NCBI GenBank assembly: GCA_950295325.1
Contig: OX485806.1
Location: forward strand, 18,292,001 to 18,356,000
Length of the DNA: 64,000 nucleotides
Direction of reading: 5' to 3'
Source of the DNA: Polytrichum commune
Taxonomy: Eukaryota; Streptophyta; Polytrichopsida; Polytrichales; Polytrichaceae
How positions within the stretch are numbered: the stretch's first letter is position 1; each line of letters starts with the position of its first letter. Shown piece by piece: positions 25,201-36,161 of this stretch. The position numbers and the translations under genes are program-made. The notes under the pieces were generated by a model that was not told where the DNA came from, made no database searches, and was given only the letters and a program-made list of their open reading frames with translations.

Positions 25201-28200
25201 CTCTTAGGGCCGATTTAGAATGTGATGAAGAAGTGCATTGGTCAATCAAGAATTTCAGCCCAAGACAAGATTATTTCAGGGAGCATTTGCTATGGCGGAC
25301 ATTTTAAAATGCCTCAAGTTGGAGTTCTTTGGAGGCCAAGTTTCTTGTCCAAGGGTTTGAGGTTGCCCAAGAAACTTGACCTCCGGAGAACTCCCATAGC
25401 GAAAAGTGGTACCATGTTTGAAGTTCTCCACCGGAGAAGTCTTGGTCATAATGTAAACCCCGGCCAGTGAAGAACCCATTTCGTAGCCAATCGTATTGCT
25501 CCCTTCCCCTAAAATCCTTGGCCAGTGCACCTCTTTGTCGTAATTTAAATTGGCCCTTGGGGCATGTTTACACCAAAGCCATTAAATTAGGCCATGGCTT
25601 GAGAATCCTTGAATACTCGGTGCTTGAGAGTGTCATGCCCCCCCCCCCCCGCTTTAGGTTTACATGAGGGCATTTATGAACTTCAGCTCATAACATTTTC
25701 AGTGGATGAAAAATCTACAGGGAATCCCATATGGCAAGCATGAATAATGTTGGCTGGGATTGTAGGGACATTTTTTTAGAACAGATCTTGAAGGTAGGCG
25801 CGGTGGAATGTGCGCCAACAATTTGGGTTAACACTAAGGGCTTGTGACCTTCAAATGACTTTGGGCGATAGTCCAAAAAGCAGGCTACCATGGTCATTTA
25901 AGAGCCATGCCCTAGTGCCTTTAGTGTATAAACACGCCCTTAAGACCCAAGGCATATTTATACACTAAACATGGGTCCATAAACGTAGTCCAATCTCTTT
26001 CAAACACACAATTTTTTTGGTGATTATTCTTGTATCCACACGTAAGCACGTATCACTCAAGTATAAGTGTCCGACTAAGACGAGAAGCCGAATCAGGCCC
26101 TTTAACCTCATGTGAGCATAGAATTCCATCATCCATTTATTGTAGGTGCAACACGTTGCATTGCACTGTAATGTGTTTTGGTGCCATGTCAACTTTATCG
26201 TGTGTTTCAGTCACTCCTTGTGTGACACGTAGCACTCCTCTTCTTTCGGGGTTTCATGAAACGAGTCAATCAGAGTGTCGAAGCTCCCATGGGACTACAG
26301 ACACTCGATCGGTCCCGTTCCGTTTCTTAATAGATGGCCAATTAGTGCCCGTTTTCACAGGCTCACGTGCTAAGTCATTTGTGACTGGGGTCTCTGCCCA
26401 GATCCCGCCAAATTGCGGAACTAAGCTTCGAGGCCGTGAAACTCCGCCCAAGGCAGTCCGAGCAACTGCAGCGGCTGAGCGAGACAAGCTCCTCCATCAA
26501 GTCCACAGCATGGGGCTCGTCCCGGGTCTCTTCCAACCGCAGCCTCGGGCAGTACTCCATCCACAACAACAAGTCCACCGAGCCCTTCAGCTTGGAATCT
26601 AGGGTTTCGGTTTGTTGGACATTCGGGCAAGGGGAGAACGGGCAGCTCGGCCACGGCACGGTCTTGAACCAAGCCTACCCGGCTCCCGTGGAAGGGCTCC
26701 CGAGCGAGCGCCTCCGGACGGTGGCGTGCGGGCCGTTCCACACGAGTGTGGTTACGGAGACCGGGGACGTGTGGGTGTGGGGCATGGAAGGGGGGTTAGG
26801 GTTATGCCCGAGCATCGAGACCCCGGATGCTCGAACCGGGGATGCGTTGGTCCCCGTGCGCGTGTTTGGGGACAGTTCGGCGAATTGTCACCCGGTCACG
26901 GGGTCGAAGGGCATTGCGTGCGGGGTGGCACACACGGTGACACTTGCCAATGGGGGGCGGGAAGTATGGGCATGGGGGCGGGGCAAGAGTGGGGCGCTCG
27001 GGTTAGGGCATGTTTCGGACACCTGGTTCCCGTGTCCGGTGATGTGGCCGCCGGCATCCTTGGTCCCGTCCTCCTCGTCCTCCTCTGCGGCACCATGGGT
27101 GAACCCTGGGGCGAAAGCTGAAACTAAGCATATGACAAGTTCTTTGTATCCAATGGGGTTTGATCTGCGGAGGTCATTGAGCCGGGCGCCGAGTAGGGCG
27201 GGGTCGATGGACCACGGGGAAGCACCGATGAAGCCTCCAAGAAAAGCTGCAGGTTTAAAACGCTCGACTCTATTAACCCTTACAAAAGCGACCAATTGAA
27301 TAGAAAACTTCACAAACGATGAGGTTAATTTTACTAGTGTAGTGTTAATAATTGGTTTTTGCTTGAGACCTTTTGCAATAAGAAGAATGGAAATAAAATA
27401 TGAATATGTAATATCTAGAATTTTGAGAGTGGCATGAAAGTAGCCCAGAGTGCCCATATGGAGAGATGAATGTTTTAACTTTGACATCCATTTTAGTAAC
27501 ATAATTTGAGTTGAACGACTTAGAAGTACCAATCACATAGTATAAATCCCAGATACACACATCTACTATTGAATTACAAAATTAAAATACCTCGTATGCT
27601 CATTGTGAGGGGTGCATAAAATCTCCCAACATAATTAATTACAAGCTTCTTCAAAAAATCACATGAACATGGACTAGGTGAATATGGCTCAATTGGTAAT
27701 TTTCATATTCATCTTTAAAGAGCATGAGATCATTATGGGTGAACTTCATCAACCACTGACCAGTCATCCAAACTCTCCATGAAAGTAGCCCAAAAACATT
27801 TGCATAAATTACCCCGCCAAAAATCACCTCAGACATCTCCATAAAGAGATATTGGTGAACATTTGAATGGTGGAGTTTTTTTCAGAGGTGGAAGCTACCT
27901 TACCTTGCCAAGATTTCCATCTGTACAGTGAGATGTTCGTACCATATTGCAGATGTTGCACCTTGTGTCTTCAAAGATGATGTCCCTAATGGAACAGTAT
28001 GGGGTTGAAGTGAACTTAGGAAATTCATACCACCAAATCAGCTTGGCCTCTAGGTGTAAAGGGGTTGGGGCTGATTTCAACCTTTTGGCCAACCAGAAGT
28101 GAGGATTTCAAGCCTCTTACAGAACGAATTTGCCCGGCCTCTAGGTGTAAAGCGGTCCTTAAAAGCGTATGCCATAGAACTAAGAGTGCACCCAAATCTG

Positions 28201-31200
28201 GTGTCCTTTTCAGTGGAATCAGTGCAATCAATCAACACGAAAAAAGAACCCCATGAATTCTAGTCAGGAACTTTAGGAGTTTCTTAGAAGTTTGTTTTGT
28301 TTTTGACACCAATGTTGGTCTAATATCGTCGTCCAGGATGAGTAGTTCACATTTTATTTTATTTATTTGTTTATATAGTTAGGGTATTCAATTGTATTTT
28401 TGTTTTCAATATCATTCAAGTCTATATATCATGCATGAACCTTCATATCTAGGTTGAATTGTCTTTGCATCAAATTGATTAAGATGGGTTTAAAATGATA
28501 TCAACTAAATATAATAAACTCAGATTTACAAAGATTCTCTCACCTTGACATGCCCACCAAATATTAACATTTTACCAGTAATACAATTTTGAAACCATTG
28601 TTGATGTAGATTATTGGTAACATGCATCCACCTATATAACCAGACCTATATAACAGTGGTTGACAGGATGAGTCCTCAATGCAGGGGTGAGTTCCAGGTA
28701 CGAGTATAGTAATTCTGAAGAGGTCAGTGCCATGAAAAAGGAACTGGCAGGACTGAGAAGGTACTCGGAGACACTCCATGCTGCCATTTATGGAGATTTT
28801 AAAGCTTTCCCACCCCAGCAACCTGGAGGTGCAAGTCCTTATGCTGATGGAAGTAGCGACTGTGGAGCTTCTTCAGACCAAGGGCGAGCATCGAGCCACA
28901 AGAAACAAGCAATCGAGGAGTGGGAGTGGCGTATGGAGTCCGCCTCTGACGCAGATCTGGTATGTTGAGCATGTGATTCACTGTCGCTCTTTGTTGGGAT
29001 ATTGGACTTCGAGAGAGATATTTGTAAAGGAAAGCAGATGAAACCATGGGTTTAGGCTGAATTGTTGAGTTTGTGAATATCAACACAAAGTCATCCAAGT
29101 TTTTTCAATGCTTAAATTACTTAGCTTGTTTTATTAGGTTGGGTGGGCCAAGCTAGCCTTGTATAGGTTGATCAATAATTTTGGACAACGGGTTCCATGC
29201 GCATACCTTATTTTAAATTTTAGTGTTCTCTCAAAGTTTGAGAGGTGGAACGAGAAGGTCCCAAAAATTTCACCCAACTTTCAAAATAGACTCCAATACA
29301 CGATGACCTACGTAGCTCTTAATAGAAAGTTCTCTCAAAGAAGGATCAAACCGATGGTTTTGTCCCTCTTTGAAGGCCGTTACGGATAACTCTAATCATC
29401 TATGTAGTTGTATGTTAAGATTTCAAAACTGATTTATGTGAGTAATCAATGTAATCTATAATATCTTCTTAGGTATATATGTGGCAGTTGATTATTAACA
29501 ATTGCTTGAAGAAAACGCCAAAAAAAGTAGGTTGCACAAAAATACATCAGCCATAGATATATATAGAAACCTTATTCAACCTAAACCAAATACACAACCT
29601 AGCACAACCTAGTTGCATGCATGCTTAGCTCCTTGCACCCCCCTCATCTTCCAACAAGTAAAGAAAGAGTTCCTAAGCATCCCCTCAAGAATATACAAGC
29701 ATTATCATTGCCTAGACTTTCCATTTGCCTTTGTTGCCCTCCTTTGCAACATTAACAGTGTTCTCACCACCTGTACTTGCTCATCAACCTCCTCACCGAA
29801 CAACGGGAACTTCCAAACCAAGTAGGCAACTACTACTAGCATTATGCCGATGTGGTTGCCCACCAACCTGGCAAGCTCAGAAAACTGAAGCCCTCATCCT
29901 TCCTGCCAATCACAATATTAGCCATGTAGTCTATTCCACAGTGCCCCCCACCCAATGCACATGAAGATGGTGCATATATTTTGGGTCAATTTAAATGTTG
30001 GGGCTTGAGGGAAATCAAAGAAAAATTCTTTGTGGTCTCACTACAATCCCAGATGCTCAATCTTGGCTTCAAGGCATCATATGGAGAGGTGTCTAAGGTT
30101 ATTTACTATTAACTTTGGATAGTGATGTCAAATACTACCCATCTAAAATATTTATTTTATCAATTTCATACCTCTAGTTGGATTAAGTACGTGTATGAAA
30201 AGGAAATATAGAGAGATGTGTTCTCATACAAAAGACCTAGATTTAGACATATATAGCGTATATTTGATCATCATTGAGCCACATGTTTGTGGTAATCATG
30301 AAGATGAAAATGTTAGGAACCTTTTGTAGCTCAAACTTTCCTTCTTTGGACTAATTGGAGCCTAGAGTTAACATCAAAAACTTTGAATTGGTGTGGGGAC
30401 ACTAAGTTGGGATGAATCAACCGCAAACCCATAGGTGGTCCATGGAGTCCATGTATTTCCTAGGCCCAACCCTAACATGGCCACCTTAAATGCCAAGCCT
30501 TGCCATTGTCATATATAACCGTAATTTCACTTCCTCTTCGTAACATATTGGGGTTAAACATAGTTTCCATGTCATAGAGGCAATGAAAACACGCTTCAAT
30601 TGATAATTGCTGGAGGGTTGCACAACTTTCATGTAAACCATGCAATGAAAGCTTGAAACAGTTAATTAGGGTTTGGATCTGGAGTTCTATATTCTTTCTA
30701 AATGAATATGTGCATCCGAATTTTGGATACACTTTTATGGGGATTTTAGATTTCTAGCATCAAATGCGTTGCTTAGTTGCTTATAGATTAACTGGACATT
30801 GTAGTTATTAAGGGCAAGTTGGATCATTTTGTTAGAAATCCAGATAGAAAGAGAATTGTGAGAAAGGCTCTCCACCCAGCCATAGAGAAGAGAGTCACAT
30901 AAGTTGATAATCTTCCTGTCACCCCCGAGCCTTTTTTATATATATGTATGAATCACACATAGTCTCAGTTGACACTTTGTGTCAAGAATCAAGATACTAG
31001 AACACCACTCACTTGGTATCTTCTCATTAGAATGTTTCAGGTCACTTGAGACCTTTTTGTTTGAGCTATCGCAGACTCTACAAATTCCAACACATTTACA
31101 GTAGCTTCTTTGGTGCTGCAGGAACGCTTGGATCAGTTCTACAGAAGTATGCGCACTCGGCTCAAAGACCTGTTGTTCCAGAGGAAAATGGAAGATTGGT

Positions 31201-31439
31201 GCCGGCGGTGCATGTCGGGTCTCAGCTCATCTTCTTCAAACCCCATGATGAGCGAGCCACCGCCTATGCGGGATCCTAATTACTCGGCTGCCACCACGCC
31301 CTCCATGGACAGGTCTGGAGAGCTTGCCATCTCAATGTCCGGACTTCTCAGTGACAGGGCAGACATGTTGCCGCCTGCCGCCCTTGCAGCCGCACTAGCA
31401 GAGTTCATGATCCTGACGCAGAGGCGACGATCATCATAA
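19247..31439 (+). CDS. RCC1-repeat beta-propeller family protein with C-terminal coiled-coil region
   Basis: Eight exons join in one open frame of 845 aa: 19247-19346, 21388-21639, 22283-22320, 22848-22988, 23380-23942, 26402-27252, 28685-28959 and 31122-31439. The ATG at 19247 is the first after an in-frame TAG. RCC1 blade motifs recur: VAAGEAHTLAL with VYTWGRG, VASGAHHSLAL with VWSWGYN, VACGNEHILAL with CYAWGSNSYGQLGLGD, VACGPFHTSVV with VWVWG, and IACGVAHTVTL with VWAWGRG. Together they suggest one seven-bladed propeller. The last two exons encode a helical segment (MKKELAGLRRYSETLHAAI, then ERLDQFYRSMRTRLKDLL). A variable Ser/Lys-rich insert sits in exon 4 and a six-His run in exon 5. Exon 3 is a 38 nt micro-exon, and the intron after it looks AT-AC. 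The cellular role is unknown; RCC1 propellers bind proteins or chromatin, or act as exchange factors. Introns are long and AT-rich, whereas exons 5 and 6 are GC-rich. Confidence 0.85.
19310..20090. repeat. Tandem duplication of RCC1 exon 1 end and adjoining intron
   Basis: Copy 1 (19310-19714) starts inside exon 1 at GTTGCAGCTGGAGAGG, crosses the exon 1 donor and continues into the intron. Copy 2 (19715 to about 20090) repeats the same order: GTTGCAGCTGGAGAGG, a decayed donor (AAAGGTATC), then matching blocks such as AATGTT, AGTGGAGG and AAATCAGGACA. The second copy of the exon end no longer encodes the RCC1 motif well, so it looks like a relic. Confidence 0.8.
24367..24405. repeat. Short perfect-type hairpin in RCC1 intron 5
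   Basis: An 18 bp inverted repeat (AAAGAGTATCAAACTGGC and its near-exact complement) surrounds a 4 nt loop. It is followed by TTTTG, so it resembles a terminator, but in a plant nuclear intron this has no assigned role. Confidence 0.7.
25285..25402. repeat. Imperfect long hairpin in RCC1 intron 5
   Basis: The left arm (25321-25347, GGAGTTCTTTGGAGGCC and following bases) pairs with 25368-25394. An outer pair, TTTGCTATGG at about 25287 and CATAGCGAAA at about 25395, extends it. It is probably an old foldback or MITE relic. Confidence 0.6.
25638..25650 (+). repeat. C13 homopolymer
   Basis: Thirteen consecutive C bases lie within RCC1 intron 5. The exact length may be affected by sequencing. 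Confidence 0.9.
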
Positions 31440-34400
31440 GAATTTGTAATGCACAACTTTCTTGTCAAATTTTGCGTAACATTGCTCATCAGCTTGTGTC
31501 CACACTTCGACTTTGGGCCTGGAATAATCAGCGAGCTGTCCCCGAATTCAGACATGTTATTGCCACATGCCACCCCTTGCAGTCTCCCAGCTGGTTGATT
31601 TATGATCCTGACGCGGCTGCAGCGAAGAGAAAATTTCGTAGTGCCCAACTTGAGACTTTCACATAACGCGCAAGTCGGCTCGAAATAATCCACGATCTGA
31701 ACATGGATTATTCTTTGAAGATCAAGCTCCTTGGATACAAGATCATTCAAATTCACCAGAATGGACTCGACTAAGCTGCTTACCCACCCGGTTCTTACAA
31801 TAGCATAACATGTTGGGGTTTCAACTGCTTAACCAAACCAGCTTGGCTCCCAACCACGGCTGGAGTTTCCCCATTCGAGGACATAGCATTTGTATTTGGA
31901 AACTAATTTATGCTACTTAGCTGAATAATGTTATTCGCACCGCACACCATTCAACTATATCCCTCTTGCTTATACATTCGTAATGTAGCATTCTGTGGTT
32001 AGGGATAGAGAATTGTAAAGTACTAGTTTGGCATGTGCCATATCGCCACATGGCACCCGTGCATTTGAATTGACAAACTTTGTAAATTTATGTGGTTGGT
32101 TTTTAACAAGCTTGTATCTTGTGTGGCATGTGTCTTGCTTCGAGAATACTTCTTACTAATATTTTAGCTTAGATTGTGCACCTGTGATAGATATATGGAA
32201 GGGTACATAGGTATGTAGGTAAATAGCATATGAGTTCGCGGCTATGATCAAGGTGAAACATCCCTCATTCATGCCAACAGTCCTTAAGAGGCTAACGTCG
32301 TCTCTCTCTTCTCTAGGCAAATAGATAGGGGGATGGGTGGATTAGTTGGTCGATAGGTATGTTGCTACATGTTGCTACATGTTGTCCACATTGGTGAAAC
32401 ATCCCTCATCCCTTGTCCAAACAATTCTTGTGGTTCCAATTGTTTACGAGGTAGTCATCTTCTAAAGAGAAATTAAAGCACACATTGTGCACACTTGTCT
32501 TCACATGATGTTGCAATTGAATTGAGTGTGAAGCTCTAATTTTGAAAATAATGAATGTCACATATATTAGGCTAAAAGGCTCAGAAGCTGTGATTTGAGC
32601 ACATTGTTGGGTTCTAACGCCGCACTTAGAGAATGTAACATCCATTGCTACTTTGGAAGGTGCACCCCTCTTTCATATATGGAAACATGTGCATTCATAG
32701 GGTAATTTAAAACCCCCTAATATACCAAACATTTGTAGTGGAAAAATAAATTATATATACACACACATACATTTACAGTATGTGAGAAATGAGCTCAAGA
32801 TGTGCGTACAATATAATAAAATTAATGAAACATTGGTCATATGATAAGGATGTGGTTTTTTGTGCAAGAGGGACAACTAAACCCACATGTGTATAATTAT
32901 GAAATCTAATATCCACTTCTAAAAGTTGTTGTCGCAACCCTCGCTAGCTCCCTTTAACTATATTGACCATTTTCATTTCTAGCAAGGGTCACGAGCGCTA
33001 ACTCTTCGCATTCCGCCATGCTAATGGTTAGCTCTTCCTACCCCGGACCTTATAGTTCATAAGAGGGAAACCAACCCTCCTACTTTGCTTTCGGGACTCA
33101 CCCCTTAATCGGTAACCAATTCTTAGATGCGGACTTCCATCCATGAAAGTCCAATCTTATGTTGATCATCGCGTTGCCGGAGCAACACTATAACAACCCG
33201 AACCATACTAGGCAACTATGCTCTCACATTGGGCAAAAGCCCAATGGAGGCCGTGCCTTTCGGCCTCGGGTGGGTAAGGCCACACCACCTCACCCATATA
33301 AGCCTCTAGGACTCTACGAGGGGCCCTACCCCACTGTCAAGAAACCTTTTGTCTCTCTACCAAGAGTTGGGGCCAAGTAGACATTTTTCCTTAGCCATTG
33401 AGACTAAAAACCCCCAGCAGCTTCAGAATATCATAACTTCCTTGTATGATGTTTAATGCTAACAAGCAACCACTGTATTGTCATCTAGATTTCACGTAGA
33501 TGCCGATGGACTCCTCATTTGCCTCATTGGGGCAAGTATTGAGGAAGTTATGCATGTTCAAACCTTGGCAGTCTTGGGAGCCACTCCCAGGCCAATGTTG
33601 TACCAAGCGTTATCCCGGGACAGCGGCCCACTCAAATTGCTATATCTCCTAGCTCACACCTCCAATTAAGGTGTTCTTGAGCATTCTAGAATCATCACGC
33701 CATAAGCTACATGTAGCTCATGGCCTTATCCTTGTGCCTCCTAGTCTTCGTGGGTGGGAGGCGTTCCCAATGCCCAGGGCCCTCACCCACACTAAGATCA
33801 CTTGGGCCCTCTCACCAACGGCGCCACAAGTCCCGGGTGTCACTCCGGGGTCCCCCTTGTGCCCATGGTGTTTCAGGCACTCCTCATGGAGAGGTGCGCG
33901 ACAATTGTTGAAAACTTTTTCATTATTCAAAGTGGAAATTCAAAGTTTGTAGGTATTTGTATCTAGGCTATATGTCATGTTAGCCAACACAACGATAATA
34001 TCTGAATCTATCGTGAAGATGTGATCACTTGAATTGTAAGACCATTTGTGTGCCAACACCCTTCTGATACCATGAGGGCACTCGGGAAGGATCTTCCCTA
34101 CCCTCGGGATACCTGGTCCATGCCCGCCCCCAACACTACACACCCACCAACACTCTACTCACAAATTTTCCATTTGAATTTTTCATTCAAGCCCCTTATG
34201 TCCAACTTCTTTGATCCATTTTGTCATCCATCCCCTAGTCTTTAATATAAATTATGACTTAAAACCCTACCTTTCTATTTCATTTCTAGGAAGGCCTTTT
34301 AAGCCCTCCCATATATATTTATATCTTTTTCTTTCACAATATGCATATTAGGCTAAGCATATTTCGTACATTATTGTCCCAATAGAATTCTCTCATGTGC

Positions 34401-36130
34401 ACCAAGTCTTAGGGCAAGGTTTCATGTACTAGTCTTGGTCCATTTTAAAACAAAATAAATGGGTGGGCGGGTGGGAAAAGGGTGGTGCCATGTGCCCATC
34501 CCCCTCAACCAAGCACTGGTATCCCACATGGATGGGTGTCTTGCATTGTAAGTTGTGCAAGGACATGCGCCAAAGGACGGGCCGTCCTAACAATCAAGAG
34601 AAGGACATGTGCCGGTTAGAGAGCTCCGGTGACCAGATTGGCCAGTCACCTTGGGTACACCCTTGGGTGCTAGAGGCCATATTGTTCTTCAAGTCCTTTC
34701 TTTTGGGGGTACTCCTAGGGCTTCTTGCGGTATAGTGATACTCTTTTGTGAAGGGCAAGGTATACATCAATCACCTACATGAGATTTTGCAAGTGTGATG
34801 TAATATTAATGTTAATTATTACTCTCTTTGGTTTATTACAATGCATGAACAACTGTTTAGTTATTATTCAAATGAAAAGGAAAGAAATAAAAATGAAAGA
34901 AGGGATAGAAGATGATTGTGTGCTATATCATTAGAGTTCTCATCGTAAACTAAAGTGAACTCATGAGATCGTGTATCTCATTTTCAAGAATTTGGATCTT
35001 AATAACAAAAAAATACATATGTAAAATGCAATGTGATAGTAAGTGTCCGGTTTAATACAAGAAATGCAAAGACTATTCAAATGTATCAAAATCACTTATA
35101 AACAACATACAATTATGATTTCAATTGAAAGTAAAAAATATTTATATTTATATATTTCCATAGATGACATCGGTACCAACCTATGGACACCAAGAACACA
35201 AAATTTGGAATTCATTCAATAAATTTATGGAAATTCATGTGCAAATCAAATATCAAAAGTTAAATGATGATGACCTTCATTACCGGTCACCTTCGTAAAG
35301 TGTGATATCTCATCACTCATCAAATTTGGTGAGAAAGTAGGAAACCGGAATAAACCAGCACCCACATAAAAGTATCCATCCATTAAATGGATGACATCAC
35401 CCGTTTTTTGGATGATGTCACCCATTTCTCATCCACTTAAAAAATGGACCGGGACTAGTACATGGAACTTGGCCCTTAGTACTATGGTAATCTCCCCATG
35501 GATTATGCCATTTAGAAAAGGTAAGGGAGCATGGGGGCTTAGCAATGTTATGAATGAGGCAAACGAAACGAAATGAAACAAACGTTCATATAAAACAAAG
35601 AAAGAAACATAACATTGTTGAAAAAGGAGTAATAAGAAGCGTTACTATCTATTCTTATCTACTAAGTCAAATCCGAAAGTTTCTTAGTTACCTGCTAATG
35701 ACACATACCTACCCAACTTGCCTGCTAAAGAGAAAGATGAAGGAAAACAATTCCATGTGGGCTCATAGTACTTACTTACAAAAGACAATACACGGCTACG
35801 CATTGGAATTCTCGCGATTTGGGTCTCTTCGCCTTCTCTTGTACTCCAATTCGGACTCAGGACGTCGCAAATCTCGCCAGCAAGAAATCTTCTCCGAGCC
35901 TGCGCCCTTGCATTCTCCACCCACTTTTCTGAGATTTTTCTTGCAATTTTTGGAGCTTTGTAGCGTGAGTTCGGTGGAGTCAGGTCGGCGATGGAATGGT
36001 TCTTAGCTACACTGAGAGGAAGGGTATTTGATTACAAGTTGAGAGAGAAACGCAGCCGATGATTTTGCGAAAGTGGATTGAATTGCTGCTAGGTCACTAC
36101 TGCGCACGAATTTTGGAAACCCAAGACATA
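31440..36130. other. Intergenic region, no gene seen
   Basis: The stretch between the RCC1 stop and the membrane-protein gene holds only short ORFs without recognisable domains. The GC-richer stretch at about 33000-34700 contains short self-complementary words (for example TTGGGCAAAAGCCCAA near 33230) and might be an old LTR or repeat, but no element boundary could be drawn. The 3' part, from about 35800, is presumably the promoter and 5' leader of the next gene. Confidence 0.5.
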
Positions 36131-36156
36131 GGGTAAAGGGTAGGGTAAGGGTAGGG
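36131..36156 (+). promoter_or_regulatory. G-quadruplex-type G-tract cluster just upstream of start codon
   Basis: Five GGG tracts (36131, 36138, 36143, 36149 and 36154) are separated by TA, TAA or TAAA, and the last ends 5 bases before the ATG at 36162. The pattern fits an intramolecular G-quadruplex on the sense strand and would lie in the mRNA leader. It also resembles degenerate telomere-like GGGTA repeats. Confidence 0.6.
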
Positions 36157-36161
36157 TAAGG

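Noticed and set aside
29613-29964. Two overlapping ORFs in RCC1 intron 7
   Set aside because: They lie inside the intron between exons 7 and 8 and show no domain or splice-compatible ends.
33159-33380. 73-codon ORF in GC-richer DNA
   Set aside because: It is proline-rich, low in complexity and matches no family. The surrounding sequence looks like decayed repeat.
35554-36006. 150-codon ORF upstream of the membrane-protein gene
   Set aside because: It overlaps the presumed promoter, contains no domain and has an unremarkable start. It is likely chance.
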